NCBI GenBank assembly: GCA_003508835.1
Contig: PUFA01000286.1
Location: 1,054,001 to 1,118,000, forward strand
DNA length: 64,000 bases
Direction of reading: 5' to 3'
DNA from: Eonycteris spelaea
Lineage: Eukaryota; Chordata; Mammalia; Chiroptera; Pteropodidae
This document shows, in pieces, positions 25,131 through 37,660 of this stretch. Both the position numbers and the translations under genes were made by a program. The notes beneath the pieces are model-generated. The model saw only the letters and a list, made by a program, of their open reading frames with translations, had not been told where the DNA came from and ran no database searches. How positions within the stretch are numbered: the stretch's first letter is position 1; every line of letters begins with the position of its first letter.

Positions 25131-25726
25131 CTGTAAAGTGAGGTTGTTTTCTAATTTCTATTTGTATAATAGCACCATGCACATTATTATAAGACACAGC
25201 TATGCATTAACAAGGATTAAGTTTGAGCTATATTTTGGATTATCTTTTGAAAATGTGTTACATCCACATTGAGACAAACATATAAAAGAGAAACAAACAA
25301 ACAAAAAACCAGAAGTGCCTTATCTGATTGTTAAAAAAAGAAGCCACCTTTAACCTATCTTGTTTCTCTTTTTACCAAAAGTTCAATTCAATGGCTGGGA
25401 TAGAGGGATTAAAGTGAGATAATGGCATAAAAGCAATTCTATGAGTTAAAATATTGCGAGTGAGTTTTAACTTGAAATTCTAGAATGGTTGAGCTAAATG
25501 AGAACTCCCCGAAGATATTTTTAGATGAATCTGTTATTACTGATGTTTGTAAATCTGAGTTGGTAACATGTTCATAAGTATATTTGTTCTCAGCAGCCAA
25601 ATTACTATTTAGAAGTTTTAGATTTCTGGACTTAAAATTGAAAAGAAATATGCCGGTTCCTGGCTATTGCTCCTGTGCAAACTAAAAAAGTTTTTTCATT
25701 GATGTCTGTGTCAAGGACGAAAGGAG

Positions 25727-25790
25727 AGAGGGAAGGAGGAAAGAGGAGGAAGAGAAAGAGAGGAGGACAGAGAAAGAAGAGAGAGGATGG
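25727..25790. repeat. Purine-rich GGA/GAGA low-complexity tract
   Basis: An irregular run of 'ggaagg', 'gaggag' and 'agagaaag' words. Confidence 0.85.
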
Positions 25791-26159
25791 AGTATAATAC
25801 CATTAATGTCATATGTTTGTTTTTCACATTTTTCATTTATTTCAGATTAGCTTTACAAAGGTAGCTTTTGTATTTGTGTATTATTTACTTAGTCAAACCC
25901 TTTCATGACTGCTCTGATCCTCTAGAAATTATGCCAGAGCTACAAATACACCCTTCTTTGGTGATTTTACTGTCTCTGATTAATATAAAAGCCATTCATT
26001 TACATATTTACCCACCATAAGAAAAAAAAAAGGCACAATAAGTATAAAGACAAGTTGGTATGACCTTAGAGCACCAGAATTTGTAGGAAACAAATTTAGA
26101 CAACATATAGCAAATGTCTGTTTTTGAACAGAGTTCAGAGTGTACATGTTATGAAGAAT

Positions 26160-26430
26160 AATAATGGTTCACATATAGTCCCTTTGGGAAGACTTAGCCT
26201 CTAGTAAGGAGGGTAAACCAAATATCCTACAAAATTATAATAGGAAATGTAAGGTAAAACTGTGAACATGCAGTACCTGGGGTTTAGAGGAGGGACAGGA
26301 GGACATTAGCTGGGGAGTTCACTAAACGCTTGGCACAATGGGTGCTATGGAGGGACCTCAAGGGGAAGGAATCATAAGAAAACAGGTTCAGGAGAACAGC
26401 ATTGTGTGAAAGGCAATATAATTGTCCAGC
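26160..26430 (-). repeat. L2-like LINE fragment
   Basis: Antisense L2-type words occur in order: 'aagacttagcctctagtaag', 'caggttcaggagaacagca' and 'ttgtgtgaaaggcaa'. They resemble the complement of the L2 ORF end. Strongly diverged. Confidence 0.35.
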
Positions 26431-27570
26431 ATTGTAGAGTTTGTGGAAACAAAGCAGAGAAGGAAGAGGTATATTAAAAAGTGAGGAAGCGACAAAGAAA
26501 ACTTGGTGGAGAGAAGACATAATCTGAATTACTCTTTAAGAAATATTAATTTGGTAGAATTATTCAAGGATTTGTTAGAATAAAGATGGACCAGGAATCA
26601 AAGACATCACTCACAAATAACCCCCAAATTAGATTTCCTGCCAGTGGAAGAGAAAATTTACATTATGTTACAAACAAGTCTATAAATATTGCCATAAGAA
26701 AAACAAAAGTTTTGCCCAAAATAGAAATCCTTAGAATATTAAAATCTACCCATGAACAAATAAAATAACTAACCAAAATTATGCCCACCATAATTTTGTC
26801 ATGAATACTCGAACTAGATTGGAGACGACCTTTTGCCAAACTGCCACATCACAAAATTCTTTCTCATTAAAATTCTTTTGGCAAGTAATTTTGTATGAAC
26901 GAAAGTCAAGAAATGAAGAGCCCTATCCCTCCAGTGAATTTTAGCAAAAAGGTCTACAATCTACACTTTTTAATAAGTGTGTTTTAGAAAGGCACTGATG
27001 TCCTTTCAAAACTTTGAAAAACAGTGTCATGTTTGAAAATAATTTATAACTTGGATACTAGCTTTCAAACAAAAGTAACTTTTTGGCTGCAAATAGTCTG
27101 TGTTTAATTTTCTACTCCTGTCTGTTTAAACAAAATTACTTAATTTTTCTTTTTTTACTGAAGAAGAAATATATTATTAGTAATTGGAAGCCATTATTAG
27201 TAGCCAGGATAAAATATTTCAGTAATCCTTCAATGGACTTCTGGGTTAGGAACTTTTAAATAAACATCATCAGCAAGCTTTATTAGTAATTTTCATAAGT
27301 ATTATATAATAAGCCAGGGTAAGAAACCAAGACCTTTATCTGAAGGTATTCTCTTTATTCAGGGGTTTGAATTTCAGGCCTTATTTAAATATACTTAAAT
27401 TCTGAAGTTCTAACATTTTTTGTTTTTTTTTGTCCGTAAGAAAATGGTATATAGGAAGGTACTCTGAGAGCTCATTCATTTAGAGCAGTAAAAAGTAATA
27501 ATGACTACATTTTTTAGAGAAATTTTGGATCTAAGTATCTATTTGGTAAAAATCCAAATGCATATCATAG
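26431..27570. other. Unique intron sequence
   Basis: No exon or recognised repeat. The plus frame at 26586-26768 (60 codons) shows no homology. Confidence 0.5.
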
Positions 27571-27574
27571 ATAA

Positions 27575-27577
<3 letters not shown>

Positions 27578-27629
<52 letters not shown>
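27578..27629. repeat. (CT)n microsatellite
   Basis: About 26 perfect CT units followed by a pyrimidine-rich tail to about 27680. A 61-codon Leu/Ser frame across it is an artefact. Confidence 0.97.
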
Positions 27630-27631
<2 letters not shown>

Positions 27632-27890
27632 ACCTTCTCTACCTTTCCTCTCTCATCTTCCTCATTTTCTCTTTCCCCCCACTTAAAAAATTGGGATCAA
27701 TGTGACAAAATTCTCTTTTAGGCCAAGATAAGCCACATTTTTCTTCTTTTGGTTAAAATACAATGCTTGTGGCATTTTATGAACATTCTGAGGAATTGAG
27801 ACTCCAGAGAATTCATGGGTTGCAGAAACATTTAAAGGTATACTTGGAAAGCCAATGCATTGACTTTACAACTCGTAACATAGTTTAAAC

Positions 27891-28119
27891 CAGTAGTTCT
27901 TTTGTGTGGGAGTATAAATGATTTAACCTCTTACGGGCATTTAGCAATTTTGGGAGACATTTTTGATTGTCACAAAGGGGGAGACTGAGAGAGTAGTTTA
28001 GTGGGTAGAGGCCAGTGAGATCAGGGACCCTACAATGCACAGGTCAGTCAGACCCCTTACCTCAACAAAGAATTAAATTACTTGACCCAAAATATCAATT
28101 GTGCTATTGAGAAACACTG
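27891..28119 (+). mobile_element. MER20-like hAT-Charlie DNA transposon, full length
   Basis: The element runs from 'cagtagttct' to 'gagaaacactg', forming short terminal inverted repeats. Internal words 'gggagacatttttgattgtc', 'gtgggtagaggccagtgaga' and 'ctacaatgcacaggtcagtc' match MER20. It is flanked by an 8-base duplication, 'gtttaaac' at 27883-27890 and 'gtctaaac' at 28120-28127, the length expected for hAT transposases. MER20 is non-autonomous and about 220 bases long; this copy is 229. Confidence 0.85.
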
Positions 28120-28663
28120 GTCTAAACTAATTATATTCTGACATATTAAAATATATAACCTAATGTAAACATTATCTGACTTTTCTCTATAAATTCCATG
28201 TTTTCTTATGAATTAATAATACATGTGGTAAAATACATGCAGAACTTTTAAAATCCACCAGTGATGTGGAAAAGTTTCCAGTACAAAGGGTTTATTATCT
28301 TTTTGCAAGAAGTAGTTGAGCCAGTAGCTTTCTTATTTAGTCAAAATTTATGACTAATCTTCTAGGAAGTTAGGAATGAGAATCTTCAGAAATGTACCAA
28401 ATTGTGTAAAAGTGATACTCTATGTATAATTTACGTTTTAATATGAAATCAAATATGTGGGCGATGATTTCCATTCTAGAGTATTTTACCAGATTAGGAT
28501 TCACCAGAACACCTTAGAGTTGAAACTGTGAAGTAGAGAGGCTTCCTAAGGTCATTGTAGGAAGGCACAGCTAGGCACAGAACATAAGTTGTTCAGTTTT
28601 TCATGCCTTTTTGTAGCTAAAAGAAAAAATGCTACATATTCAAATTCATATGTGTGCTTTTGT

Positions 28664-28690
28664 GTACACACACACACATACACACACACT
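28664..28690. repeat. (CA)n microsatellite
   Basis: Short CA run broken by one TA unit. Confidence 0.9.
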
Positions 28691-29385
28691 CTTACTTTTG
28701 CCTTTATAAAAAATGAAAACATTGTCCAAAACATTCTCTAGAAATACAGAACACAGTCCTTTATCTGGTTTTCCACTGGACAATTTAGGGAAGCATTTCC
28801 CAACATATTTTTTCAAACCTTATTTTTCCTGTTTGTTAATAGGTATTATGTTGAAGAATGACTCCGTGTCAACTAGGAGGAATATCTCCTGGGATTAAGC
28901 TATGTAAACAAAATTCTTTACTGCAGCAATTCTTTAGGCCTTTAATATGGGAATGTGCATTTAGTACGTACAAGAAAGGGATAGAGCAGCATTTCCCAAA
29001 CTCATTTTACCAGGGAACCTATTTCTAAAAGTATCATGTGGGACAAGTTGGCTTAGAGTATAAACCATTTACAATCCAGATATGAGCAGAGAGTCTTGTG
29101 TACTATCAATCACATCCAAATGACATGATTTTCAACTGTCCATATTTAACACCATAAGTTGGAATTACACTTCATAATATTGAGGAATGAACACCAATAA
29201 AATTAAGAGATTTTCCCCTCCTATCAGCTGTACAAATTCTGGTTCTAGGGACTTCTACTTTCTAATTCAAAGAGCAAAGTAAATATGTTAGCTTGTAGAA
29301 TGCCAAGAAAATTAAAACTAAGTTCAAGTAAACACACCGACTACTGGTTTCCTAGAGATCACATTTATGGTTAGAGACATATATG

Positions 29386-29386
<1 letters not shown>

Positions 29387-29429
<43 letters not shown>
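29387..29429. repeat. (GT)n microsatellite
   Basis: About 21 perfect GT units. Confidence 0.97.
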
Positions 29430-29430
<1 letters not shown>

Positions 29431-31637
29431 TTAACACCATAGCCCTCATTCCTTTTTCTAAACATGGGGTCAGAGGTCAGAAGAGATTAAGCTTAGGATT
29501 TTGGCCAGTTCCCCAAAACACAGCTAACATCACCAACAATATGCAACGAGCCATGCCAGCCTCCAATTTTCAGTTAGATCTTACTCCCTGTGGATATTTG
29601 AACCCTACAATCTGCCCAACTCTGATAAAGAATTTAAAGGCTTACCAAGAAAAAATATTTCTGAAGCTATTAAAATAGCCAGCAGGAGAGGAATGGGCTA
29701 AACTGAGTTTTGGAAAGAGGATAATGTTGTAACAAAAACTTTAAGGCTGATAAACAAATAAAAAATTTGAAAGTACATTGTTAGTCTGTACTTCTTCCTT
29801 ACCCTGAGTAGGAACTACTTTCCATTAGAATATTAATAAATACAACAGCTCTTGTACTCATCAGTTTTAGAAAGAAGCAGAAAGGCATCTTTTAGTCATT
29901 GATTCACATTTTAAATGGTTGCTATAACGATATTAAGCAGTTCTACCGAGGAATATCTTTTATTCACTGAAGAACCAAATGAAAATATATTGTTCACTGT
30001 CACTTATGTTATTAATATTCCCCTTTTTTTTTTAGTAGACTCTGTACTCCCATCTTAACATTATTTCTGAAATCTTCCAGGGGCCTGAAATAATGAGACA
30101 AACTGAATTTTGCAGGCTCTGGGTGAATCAAGTGGGAGAAATCTTACCACATACAGTTTTTTGGGAAATAGTATAATGGTAAAAAAACATACTAACCCCA
30201 CTGAGAAAAACCTGTTCAAATATGCTAAGTATAAAGTTGGCTGAAGCATCCCTGAATTGTATCACAAATGTAGATTTGGATAAGAGGAGACTTTCACATA
30301 AGCGTATGTCTGTGAGTAAGGTGGATGAGACTGTGCATGGACTTGGTGGCATCAAATTTGTTCATCGGAAGCTTGTTTTGCTTACTTACTCCTTCCAATG
30401 TTTATATAGATAAATTTGCCAAGTATGTTGAGTTATACACACATGAAATGATACAGTTATTTGCATTCCTAGTACAATGTCTAAATTATCTTAGAAATCC
30501 TAGTTCAGACCTTGATATTGGGCTATTTCCACTAACAATATGATTGCCATTGTTCTGACAATTATTTAACAGTTGCATTAATTCACAAGTGTTCACTCTT
30601 GCCAGTTTAGAAGATAGGGGACCAAGTTAAACCTTAATTTAAGTTCTAAACTTAAAACTCTTTGGAAGAACAGTCATAGTGTACTGAAGGACAAGGGTTG
30701 ACGTTCATGGTTAGAGGATTACACACAGATTAAACACAGATGTTTTTACCCTCTCTGGAAGCTCCACAAAAATTATAATCCTTTAAACAATAAACTAGCA
30801 TAATCCAAAAACAAAGGGAATAGGAAATAATGGTAGAACAAACATATGTGAAAGCTGGAAAGCAGATGGGAAAGTATAGCAGACTTAGAAGATTAGAGAA
30901 AATAAAAAATAAAATCAGCAATGTGAAAGGTCAGAGACCTAATTTGTATCTAAGGACCTTAAATAGGCTCAGAAATTGATGGTATCAGGTAGCTCCTCAC
31001 AGCTAGCCTCATTTTGCCCTCTGTCAAATTCTCATTCTGGTTTTCATTCTAATTCACATAATTTCTATATATCAGGAATCTGATTGCATTTCTCACTTTC
31101 ACATTCCTTATACCAGTGCAGAAATACTTAAAGGTAGATTTGCAAATGCATATTTTTGTAGAACTCTTATAGTTGCATCCATCTGTATTCAACTATCCTA
31201 AATGGCTCTTTGAACACATTTGCTGGGTAGGAAGTCTTAACATACGTTAAATAACTGGTAGAGATTCTTAAAACCTGAATAGTTGAGGACACTGTAAGCA
31301 AGAACTATTGACAGACAGGAAAATAACTATCTAATTGGTATTGCAATTAAAGTGCTGCTTTGCCTGATTTTATTTCAATAATTCAAATATATATTTTTAG
31401 TGGTTTACTCATAGTGTATTTCCAACCTTCAATCAACAGGAATCTTTTTCATCATCAATATTTATTAGAAGAACAATAGATAAAATAATCAGAAACATTT
31501 CAGTGTCTTCTCTATTTTCAGACAATATATTAGTTTACGGCCTACAATTACACACTTTGGCTTTGAAAGATTTTACACTGGTGTTTTGATGACATAATTT
31601 CCACATTTACATCCTCACAAAAATGCATGCTTAGGCT

Positions 31638-32557
31638 CAAAAAAAAAAGTGGTATAAATAATAGAGGCTCTGTTCTTCCCTCTGGTGACCAAACTGCCTG
31701 AGATCTAGATGAAAAAGCCATACAACAAGACCCTTACATATGCTGCCTACAAGAGACTCACTTCTTTTTTTTTTAATTAAGTTTATTGGGGTAACATTGG
31801 TTAATACAATTATACATATTTTAGGTGTACATCTGTATATTCTATTGTGTTTACCACCCAAAGTCCAGTTTCCTTAAGCTACTATATATTTGATCCCCTT
31901 TACCCACTTCATCCTGCTCCTATTCTGCTATATTTGACCCCCTTTACCCCATCTACCTTTTCTCCCATCCCACTAGTAACCACTGGTCTATAGTCCTCTG
32001 GTAACCACTAGCCTATAGTCCATGTCCATAAATCCAAGAGATTCATTTCAGATTAAAAGACATACACAGACTAAAAGGAAGGTGATGGAAAAAGATATTG
32101 CCTTGACGAACCTAAAGGGTATTGCACTGAATGAAATGGGTCAGATAGAAAAATACAAATATCACATGATTTTACATATATGTAAAATCTAAAGAACAAA
32201 ATCAACAACAACAACAAAAGCAGAAATAAACTTATAGATACAGAGTGTATTTAGAAGGGTACTACATGGGAGGGGGGTTGGGGAAAAAAGGCAAAGGGAC
32301 TAAGAGGTACAAATATATAGTTGCAAAACAGACATGGAGAAGTAGAGTGTAGCATGGGGAAGATGTTAATAATGTCATAATAAATATGTAAGGGGAGAGA
32401 GGGGTACTAGATTTAGTGAGGTGATCACTTTGTGAGTTATGTGGATCTCTGATCACTATGTTATACAACTGAAACTGGTATATTATTGTATGCCAACTAT
32501 AATTGAAAAAAAAATCATTGAATTGTACAATGTAAAAAAATAAAAATAATTTTTTTA
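31638..32557 (+). mobile_element. Miniature HAL1-like element with huge internal deletion
   Basis: Flanked by a long duplication, 'aaaaatgcatgcttagg' (from 31619) and 'aaaaatgcatgcctag' (from about 32557). The 5' part, with 'atagaggctctgttc' and 'ccctctggtgacc', matches the first about 80 bases of the element at 829-3277 ('atagaggctttattc'). At 'acaacaagaccc' it jumps to the ORF2 start box 'cttacatatgctgcctac'. It then passes through the same endonuclease-to-3'-end junction ('aaaggaagg..gatggaaaa' then 'gggtattgcactga') and ends in an A-rich tail. Without the nested L1 it is only about 635 bases. It encodes nothing and would have relied on L1 proteins. Confidence 0.7.
31764..32035 (-). mobile_element. 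L1 3' end nested in the mini-HAL1
   Basis: Starts with a T run and 'attggggtaacattggtta', the complement of a bat/carnivore-type L1 3' end, and is severely 5'-truncated. It is flanked by 'aagagactcactt' (31751-31763) and 'aagagattcattt' (32036-32048), a 13-base target-site duplication with two mismatches. This shows it landed inside the older element. Confidence 0.85.
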
Positions 32558-32574
32558 AAAAATGCATGCCTAGA

Positions 32575-33170
32575 GCAGTGGTTACATAACCTTCCATGTG
32601 GATAATTACCTTCCATGATGGATGAACACAGTTACTTTAACTCAAGTGAAGAAATAAAAGCAATGCTTTCAAAAGGTTGAGTCAGCAAGCCCATTAAGTG
32701 AAGTGCTAGCAAGGTAATAACTATCTCATATTTTCAATGTTTCCTAAAAAAACTGAAAGCAAGTATCCTCAGTACCTTGGCTCACTTCTGACAATGACTT
32801 CCTTGGAACATTAGTGGTCCACACGTTTAGTTGTTTGCTACGTATTGCATTTTACACACTCGAGAGCTGACTTTGATTGTCTCTGTATGTGGATTTTTCA
32901 GAATAATTTATTAGACCAAAATTTGTGGTAATTTGATGACTCAATTCAGGGTACTAAAGGAGGTCTTCATTAGGGAAAAATGCTTCTTATTTGTAACTTG
33001 ATAGCCATAATACGTTTTCTATGTTTTAAAATGTGTTAGAGCATAGGATCCTCCTGGCACTTATTCATCCTTATATTTCTTAATGTCTAGCACTGCTTCC
33101 CCTACTAGCCCTCTCCCAATACTGAATCAGACATGAGCCTCACTTGTCTCTTTTGCAGACACACTATCCT
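32575..33170. other. Unique intron sequence
   Basis: No recognised element; 33040-33100 is faintly L2-like. Confidence 0.45.
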
Positions 33171-33174
33171 CTCT

Positions 33175-33365
33175 TAGGGCCAAGTAGTTTAGTAGAAAAA
33201 AAACATGTGCTTTAGAGTTAGATAGACTAGGTTTGAAATCCCAGCTCTGCCAGTTACTCTGTGTGACTTGAAATATCTTAATTTCTCTGTACATCAGTTT
33301 CCTACATTTTAACATGGGGCTAAATACCTTATAGGTTAAGGATTTGGAGTCAATGAGTATAAAAC
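33175..33365 (+). repeat. MIR SINE
   Basis: Sense MIR landmarks in order: 'gactaggtttgaaatcccag', 'ctctgccagttactctgtgt', 'catcagtttcctacatttta', 'acatggggctaaatacctta'. Confidence 0.85.
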
Positions 33366-33397
33366 AAAGGTATATATTCTTTAATATAATTATGGAA

Positions 33398-33400
<3 letters not shown>

Positions 33401-33430
<30 letters not shown>
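33401..33430. repeat. (GT)n microsatellite
   Basis: Fifteen perfect GT units. Confidence 0.97.
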
Positions 33431-33432
<2 letters not shown>

Positions 33433-33959
33433 CCTGTATGTACATAGTGTTGCATTGTCAAACAGTGAAACTTCTTCTTCACTTTCAAAATATACTGTTC
33501 TCCTTATTACTATTACTTATTACTATTAAGGTAGGCAAAGAGTCAAGAGTTTCAAGTCCAGTCCTCATTCCTATCTTCTTCAGATATTAACCACTAATAA
33601 TGGACAAACTTCCAAATGAATGCCATGTATAAAAATTTCCTAAAATCTCAATGTACAAGGTCTCAATTTTTAAAAAGTAATCACACACAACTGTATTTCT
33701 ATCTGTAATTAAAATTTGAAATATCAATATTTATGATTGTCCATAGGGCCAATATAATTCTACTAAATTTTAACCCATTACAGTTACTGTAACAAAATCA
33801 GAGAGCTGAATACAGAATGATCCATTTGTTTTCATATGAGGAATAAGGCTTGCAAGTAGGACTCTGTAATTTTCTTTGTCTCTTTTGTTGTTGCAATGAA
33901 GGATAAACCGCAAAGAGCAACATGATAATTAGATTCACCTATTGGCTCCTCTCACTCAT

Positions 33960-34380
33960 GCACCTGCATATATAATCAGCCACCAAGTCCTAAACATCCC
34001 TGGAATTCATCCCCCCTTTTCTTTGCCAACTTCCTATGTCAGCCTCACATAATCTCCCTGCTATGGCTTTCTATCTTGTGTATCTGCCTCCCATTTCACA
34101 CTTTAACTTCCCTGTGTTCTCCACTTACCTCTCCAGTGATCTTCCTAAAACACTAGCCTATATCATATTATTTCCTTGTGAAAATCCTGTATTAGATCAC
34201 TTTTGACTTGAGGACAAAGTCCAAAACTTTAGAACAACATGAGAAAACATCATCTGTCCTCTCCATATGGTTCCAGTCTCATTCCCCTGGTGCCTCCACA
34301 CCAACCATTCACTTAGATCACACCAAACTGTCTACTAGACCAGAAACATGATGTGTTCAACTCTCATAAACATTTAGTGA
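33960..34380 (+). repeat. L2-like LINE fragment
   Basis: 'gatcttcctaaaacactagc', 'gaaaatcctgtattagatca' and 'gacaaagtccaaaacttt' follow the L2-type order (target words 'gatctttctaaaac', 'aaaccctccaatggct', 'ataaagtccaaactcctt'). Confidence 0.5.
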
Positions 34381-34784
34381 ACATATATTATATATCAAGC
34401 ACTGATCTAAACTGTTCCCTTCACTCCTGTATCCTGTTTTCTAAAAAATTCTTGAGAGTCACTTTGCTTTAATTTACTATTAAATTTGCTAATTAATTTA
34501 CTATTTATACCAATTTTCAAATGATAGTTTAGAACTGTTGTATAAGCTACAAATTAAAACAAAGTTTTTCTGTGGTTTTATGTACGCTATATAAACTCTG
34601 TCAACCTGTACTTTTCATAGGTATTCAAAAAAATATACTAACATTGTTTCAGTCTTTCTTTATGATTTGTCTTAAAAAATCTAATAATAAAAACATGTAC
34701 ATTTCATTCATCTAGTGTTAAAATTATAACTGTTTGGAGGCCTTCTTGGGTCCTTAATTGTTCAAAAACTAAATTTATTCTTAT

Positions 34785-35080
34785 TTAATTCACTTATTCA
34801 GCAAACCTTGAAAATATGTAATGTGCAAGGGGCTGTGTTAGGGATAAAGAATATGACAATAAAGGAGACATATTCCCCAAGGGAAGATGAACAGGAAAAC
34901 CAACTACTGAATTTCCCACATACGGTGCACATATGCACAGGGCTATCATAGGTAGGGGCACATTAGTCACTAATGGTTTCAAAGAGGAGACCATGCTGAC
35001 AAAGAGAATTTAGTTTAAATAGACAAGGGAGTAAGAGTATTTGAGCCAGAGAGACTATCGAATGAAGAGACCACCAAAAG
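34785..35080 (-). repeat. L2-like 3' region, antisense
   Basis: 'ttattcagcaaaccttgaaa' followed by 'gtgcaaggggctgtgttagg' and 'gacatattccccaaggg' is the complement of an L2 3' end. Confidence 0.5.
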
Positions 35081-35084
35081 AAAA

Positions 35085-37340
35085 CTGTATGAGAGAAAAT
35101 GAGTAAAAAAATAGAATTAAGGAAGCAGAAACAAAAATAAACAGTTCATATGTGAGTTACTTATTTGTATATACTCTGTTAAACGTTAACACTATTCAAA
35201 GGAAAATGCATTGGTTTTTAGCATCAGTACAAATTTATTTTCATGATGGTAATTCATTAGTTATTTAAGATAGGAATATCCATTTATTCTTTACTTTTTC
35301 CACAGGCTACATGCTCAAATTGGTTTTGGCACATAATATTATGTTATATACCTAACATTGGATAGAGAGACTATACTATCATAAATAGGAGAGGGTGTAA
35401 AAAATAGAACATTTCATCATAAGTCATCAAAAAGTTTTCACGTGTTAAAAAACATAAAAGATTACAATAAATTAAAAATATTTTCCTCTAGTTTTTCAAA
35501 ATACAATGCCCACTCTCTGGTTACAGAGAGGAGTTTTGATGATGTACCATTTAATAAGATCAGAATATTTATAAAAAGTTCCCATCACATGTTAGTCTCT
35601 CAACACCTATTTCCAGTCATCTGCTTTTAGACCATTTGTTTCCTTTTGAAACTATTTTCTAGCACCCTAAGGCCAGAAAACATAAGCCAGTTAGAACCAC
35701 TTGCTAAAAATCATTCTTATGAATAGGTTACTTTCTAGTTAAAAATTATCTTTCAAGGTTTGAGATATCTTGTATCATTAAGTGAACCTCTGAGGCAAAG
35801 AAAAGCTTGACTGAACAAACAGTGCAAGCTAGTCCCGTTTCAGGTACTTGAAGCTGGGAGCTGTCAGCATACACTGAAGCAGTTTCATGTAGTCAAAGAG
35901 AGCCATGGAGAGCACCCACCATACCACTATTGACTATTCTCTGTTCCTTGGAGAAACTGGGATTTCCAATTTATACACCAACAGCACCTTTGTGATTTTG
36001 AGGGGGTCAGGTGAATTAAATCCCAGTCTCCTATCTTCATCAGGAAATAGGGATGGATATAATGGCTTAGATGGGGAGACAGAGAAATGCAGACAGGATT
36101 ACCTAATCCTGTGTGTGTTTTTAGCTCCGTCACATGCTCATCTGTTTAGGACAGCAATTCCCATAACATAAACTTAGTTCTGAGTCCATTCTAAAATCTG
36201 CTCCAGTCTCTGACTAACCCAAATATATATATATATATTTTTATTTTTGGACTGTTCAGCAGTTTTTAAGTTGTCCTAAGTAAGTAGTTGCTGAGTAAGC
36301 TTTTAAAAAAAGCTTTTGCTATAACTTCCTGCTGACAAGAATAAAAAATGAAAATGGAATGAGAAAGGAGTATTCTTTCTCACAGATGTAATCATCAGAG
36401 AAGGCAAATAATTCCTGCCTTTAATGAATTTCATTTTCAAATATAACCATTACTCGATGTGTATATTGTTGCTTATTTATTTTTGACCACATGATTTCTA
36501 AACTAAGTGGCACATTTATAACATGGATTAAAATGACTGTTTTAAACTGAGATGATTTTAACATTTTATAAATAATAGTGAGTCTCAATTTCTAATAATT
36601 ATATATAGTATGAAGATATTAGAATTCTTCATAAAAGGGAAAGTAGTGACACTGGGTTTTCCTAATATACTTCAACCAAAATGATTTATAACCACAAATT
36701 GAATGAGAATCCAGTTTTCTTCTATGAGCCAGACCTTAAAGAGATTTCTAAAAATGTACAGTAGCAATGCCACTGTTCTCACTAAGATTTTATTTAGGAA
36801 AACAGTTATTTTTAACAAAAAATTATTTAATATGTTATGGATGTATTATTGCTATATTTAAATGAATCAATAAATGAGTACTTTAAATTTTTCTTAGTTT
36901 AAATTATGATATTTATTAATAAATATATTCCAAACAAAATCTCTTGGAGGTCCTCTAGATATTTTTGAAAGTGTAAAGAGAAACTAGGTCCAAAAAGTCA
37001 GAACTGCTGCTACACCATATGCACAAACAATAATTTAATCACAAAGTCTCTAGGGTTAAGGAAAAATACTTTAAGTGGTTATATAAACTACTTCATAGTT
37101 AAAAAAGAAATACATTTCTTCCTAAAGATTCTTCCTAAAGAGTCATCTGAATCTCTCCTTTCTCATATGGCCCTATTCATCTCCTGCCAGACTCAAAATG
37201 TATATTGAACATGTAAAGCTCAGTAAACATATGTGATTACTGGAAAAAAAAAGGTTAGGGTAACATTCTAGTTTTTTACAAATAAAAACCTCATTAGAAC
37301 TGACACTTTTTACTTGGTTTGTTTATTAGGGTTTCCTAAA
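35085..37340. other. Unique intron sequence
   Basis: No repeat family or exon recognised. Around 35905-36171 both strands are open for 68-88 codons, but neither peptide resembles a known protein. A short (AT)n lies at about 36225-36240. Confidence 0.5.
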
Positions 37341-37347
37341 CATTTTC

Positions 37348-37365
37348 TTTTTTTTTTTTTTTTTT
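37348..37365. repeat. Poly-T tract
   Basis: Uninterrupted T run of about 18. Confidence 0.9.
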
Positions 37366-37615
37366 GGCTTGAGACTAAATGATTCATTTTATCATTAATT
37401 AGGCATTAAAGGCAGTTCTATATAAGACATTTTGTCAAATATAGGTATCTTATGTTTCTATATGATAAACATCAGAGGTATTTTGTCCAATAACTTTCAC
37501 AAAACAGTATAACAAAAGAAAGAAATTTGAACTGAAGAATTAAATTATGTCTGCTTTAATCATTGTACCACTTTATGTAGCTACACATGGATTAAAGACT
37601 CTTAAAAACTGTTTT

Positions 37616-37619
37616 TGGG

Positions 37620-37660
<41 letters not shown>
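37616..37660. repeat. (TTG)n microsatellite
   Basis: About 15 perfect TTG units. Confidence 0.97.

Larger units (their letters stand above)
28128..31600. other. Mostly unique intron sequence
   Basis: Contains a short (CA)n at 28664-28690 and a (GT)n at 29387-29429; otherwise no recognised repeat or exon. Frames near 30061-30543 overlap each other on both strands and show no homology. Confidence 0.5.

Noticed and set aside
19408..37385. Shared words after T runs at 19408 ('gacttgtgactaaatgatt') and 37364 ('gcttgagactaaatgattc')
   Set aside because: The match is only about 20 bases and the flanks differ; with this window size it may be chance or a very short repeat end.
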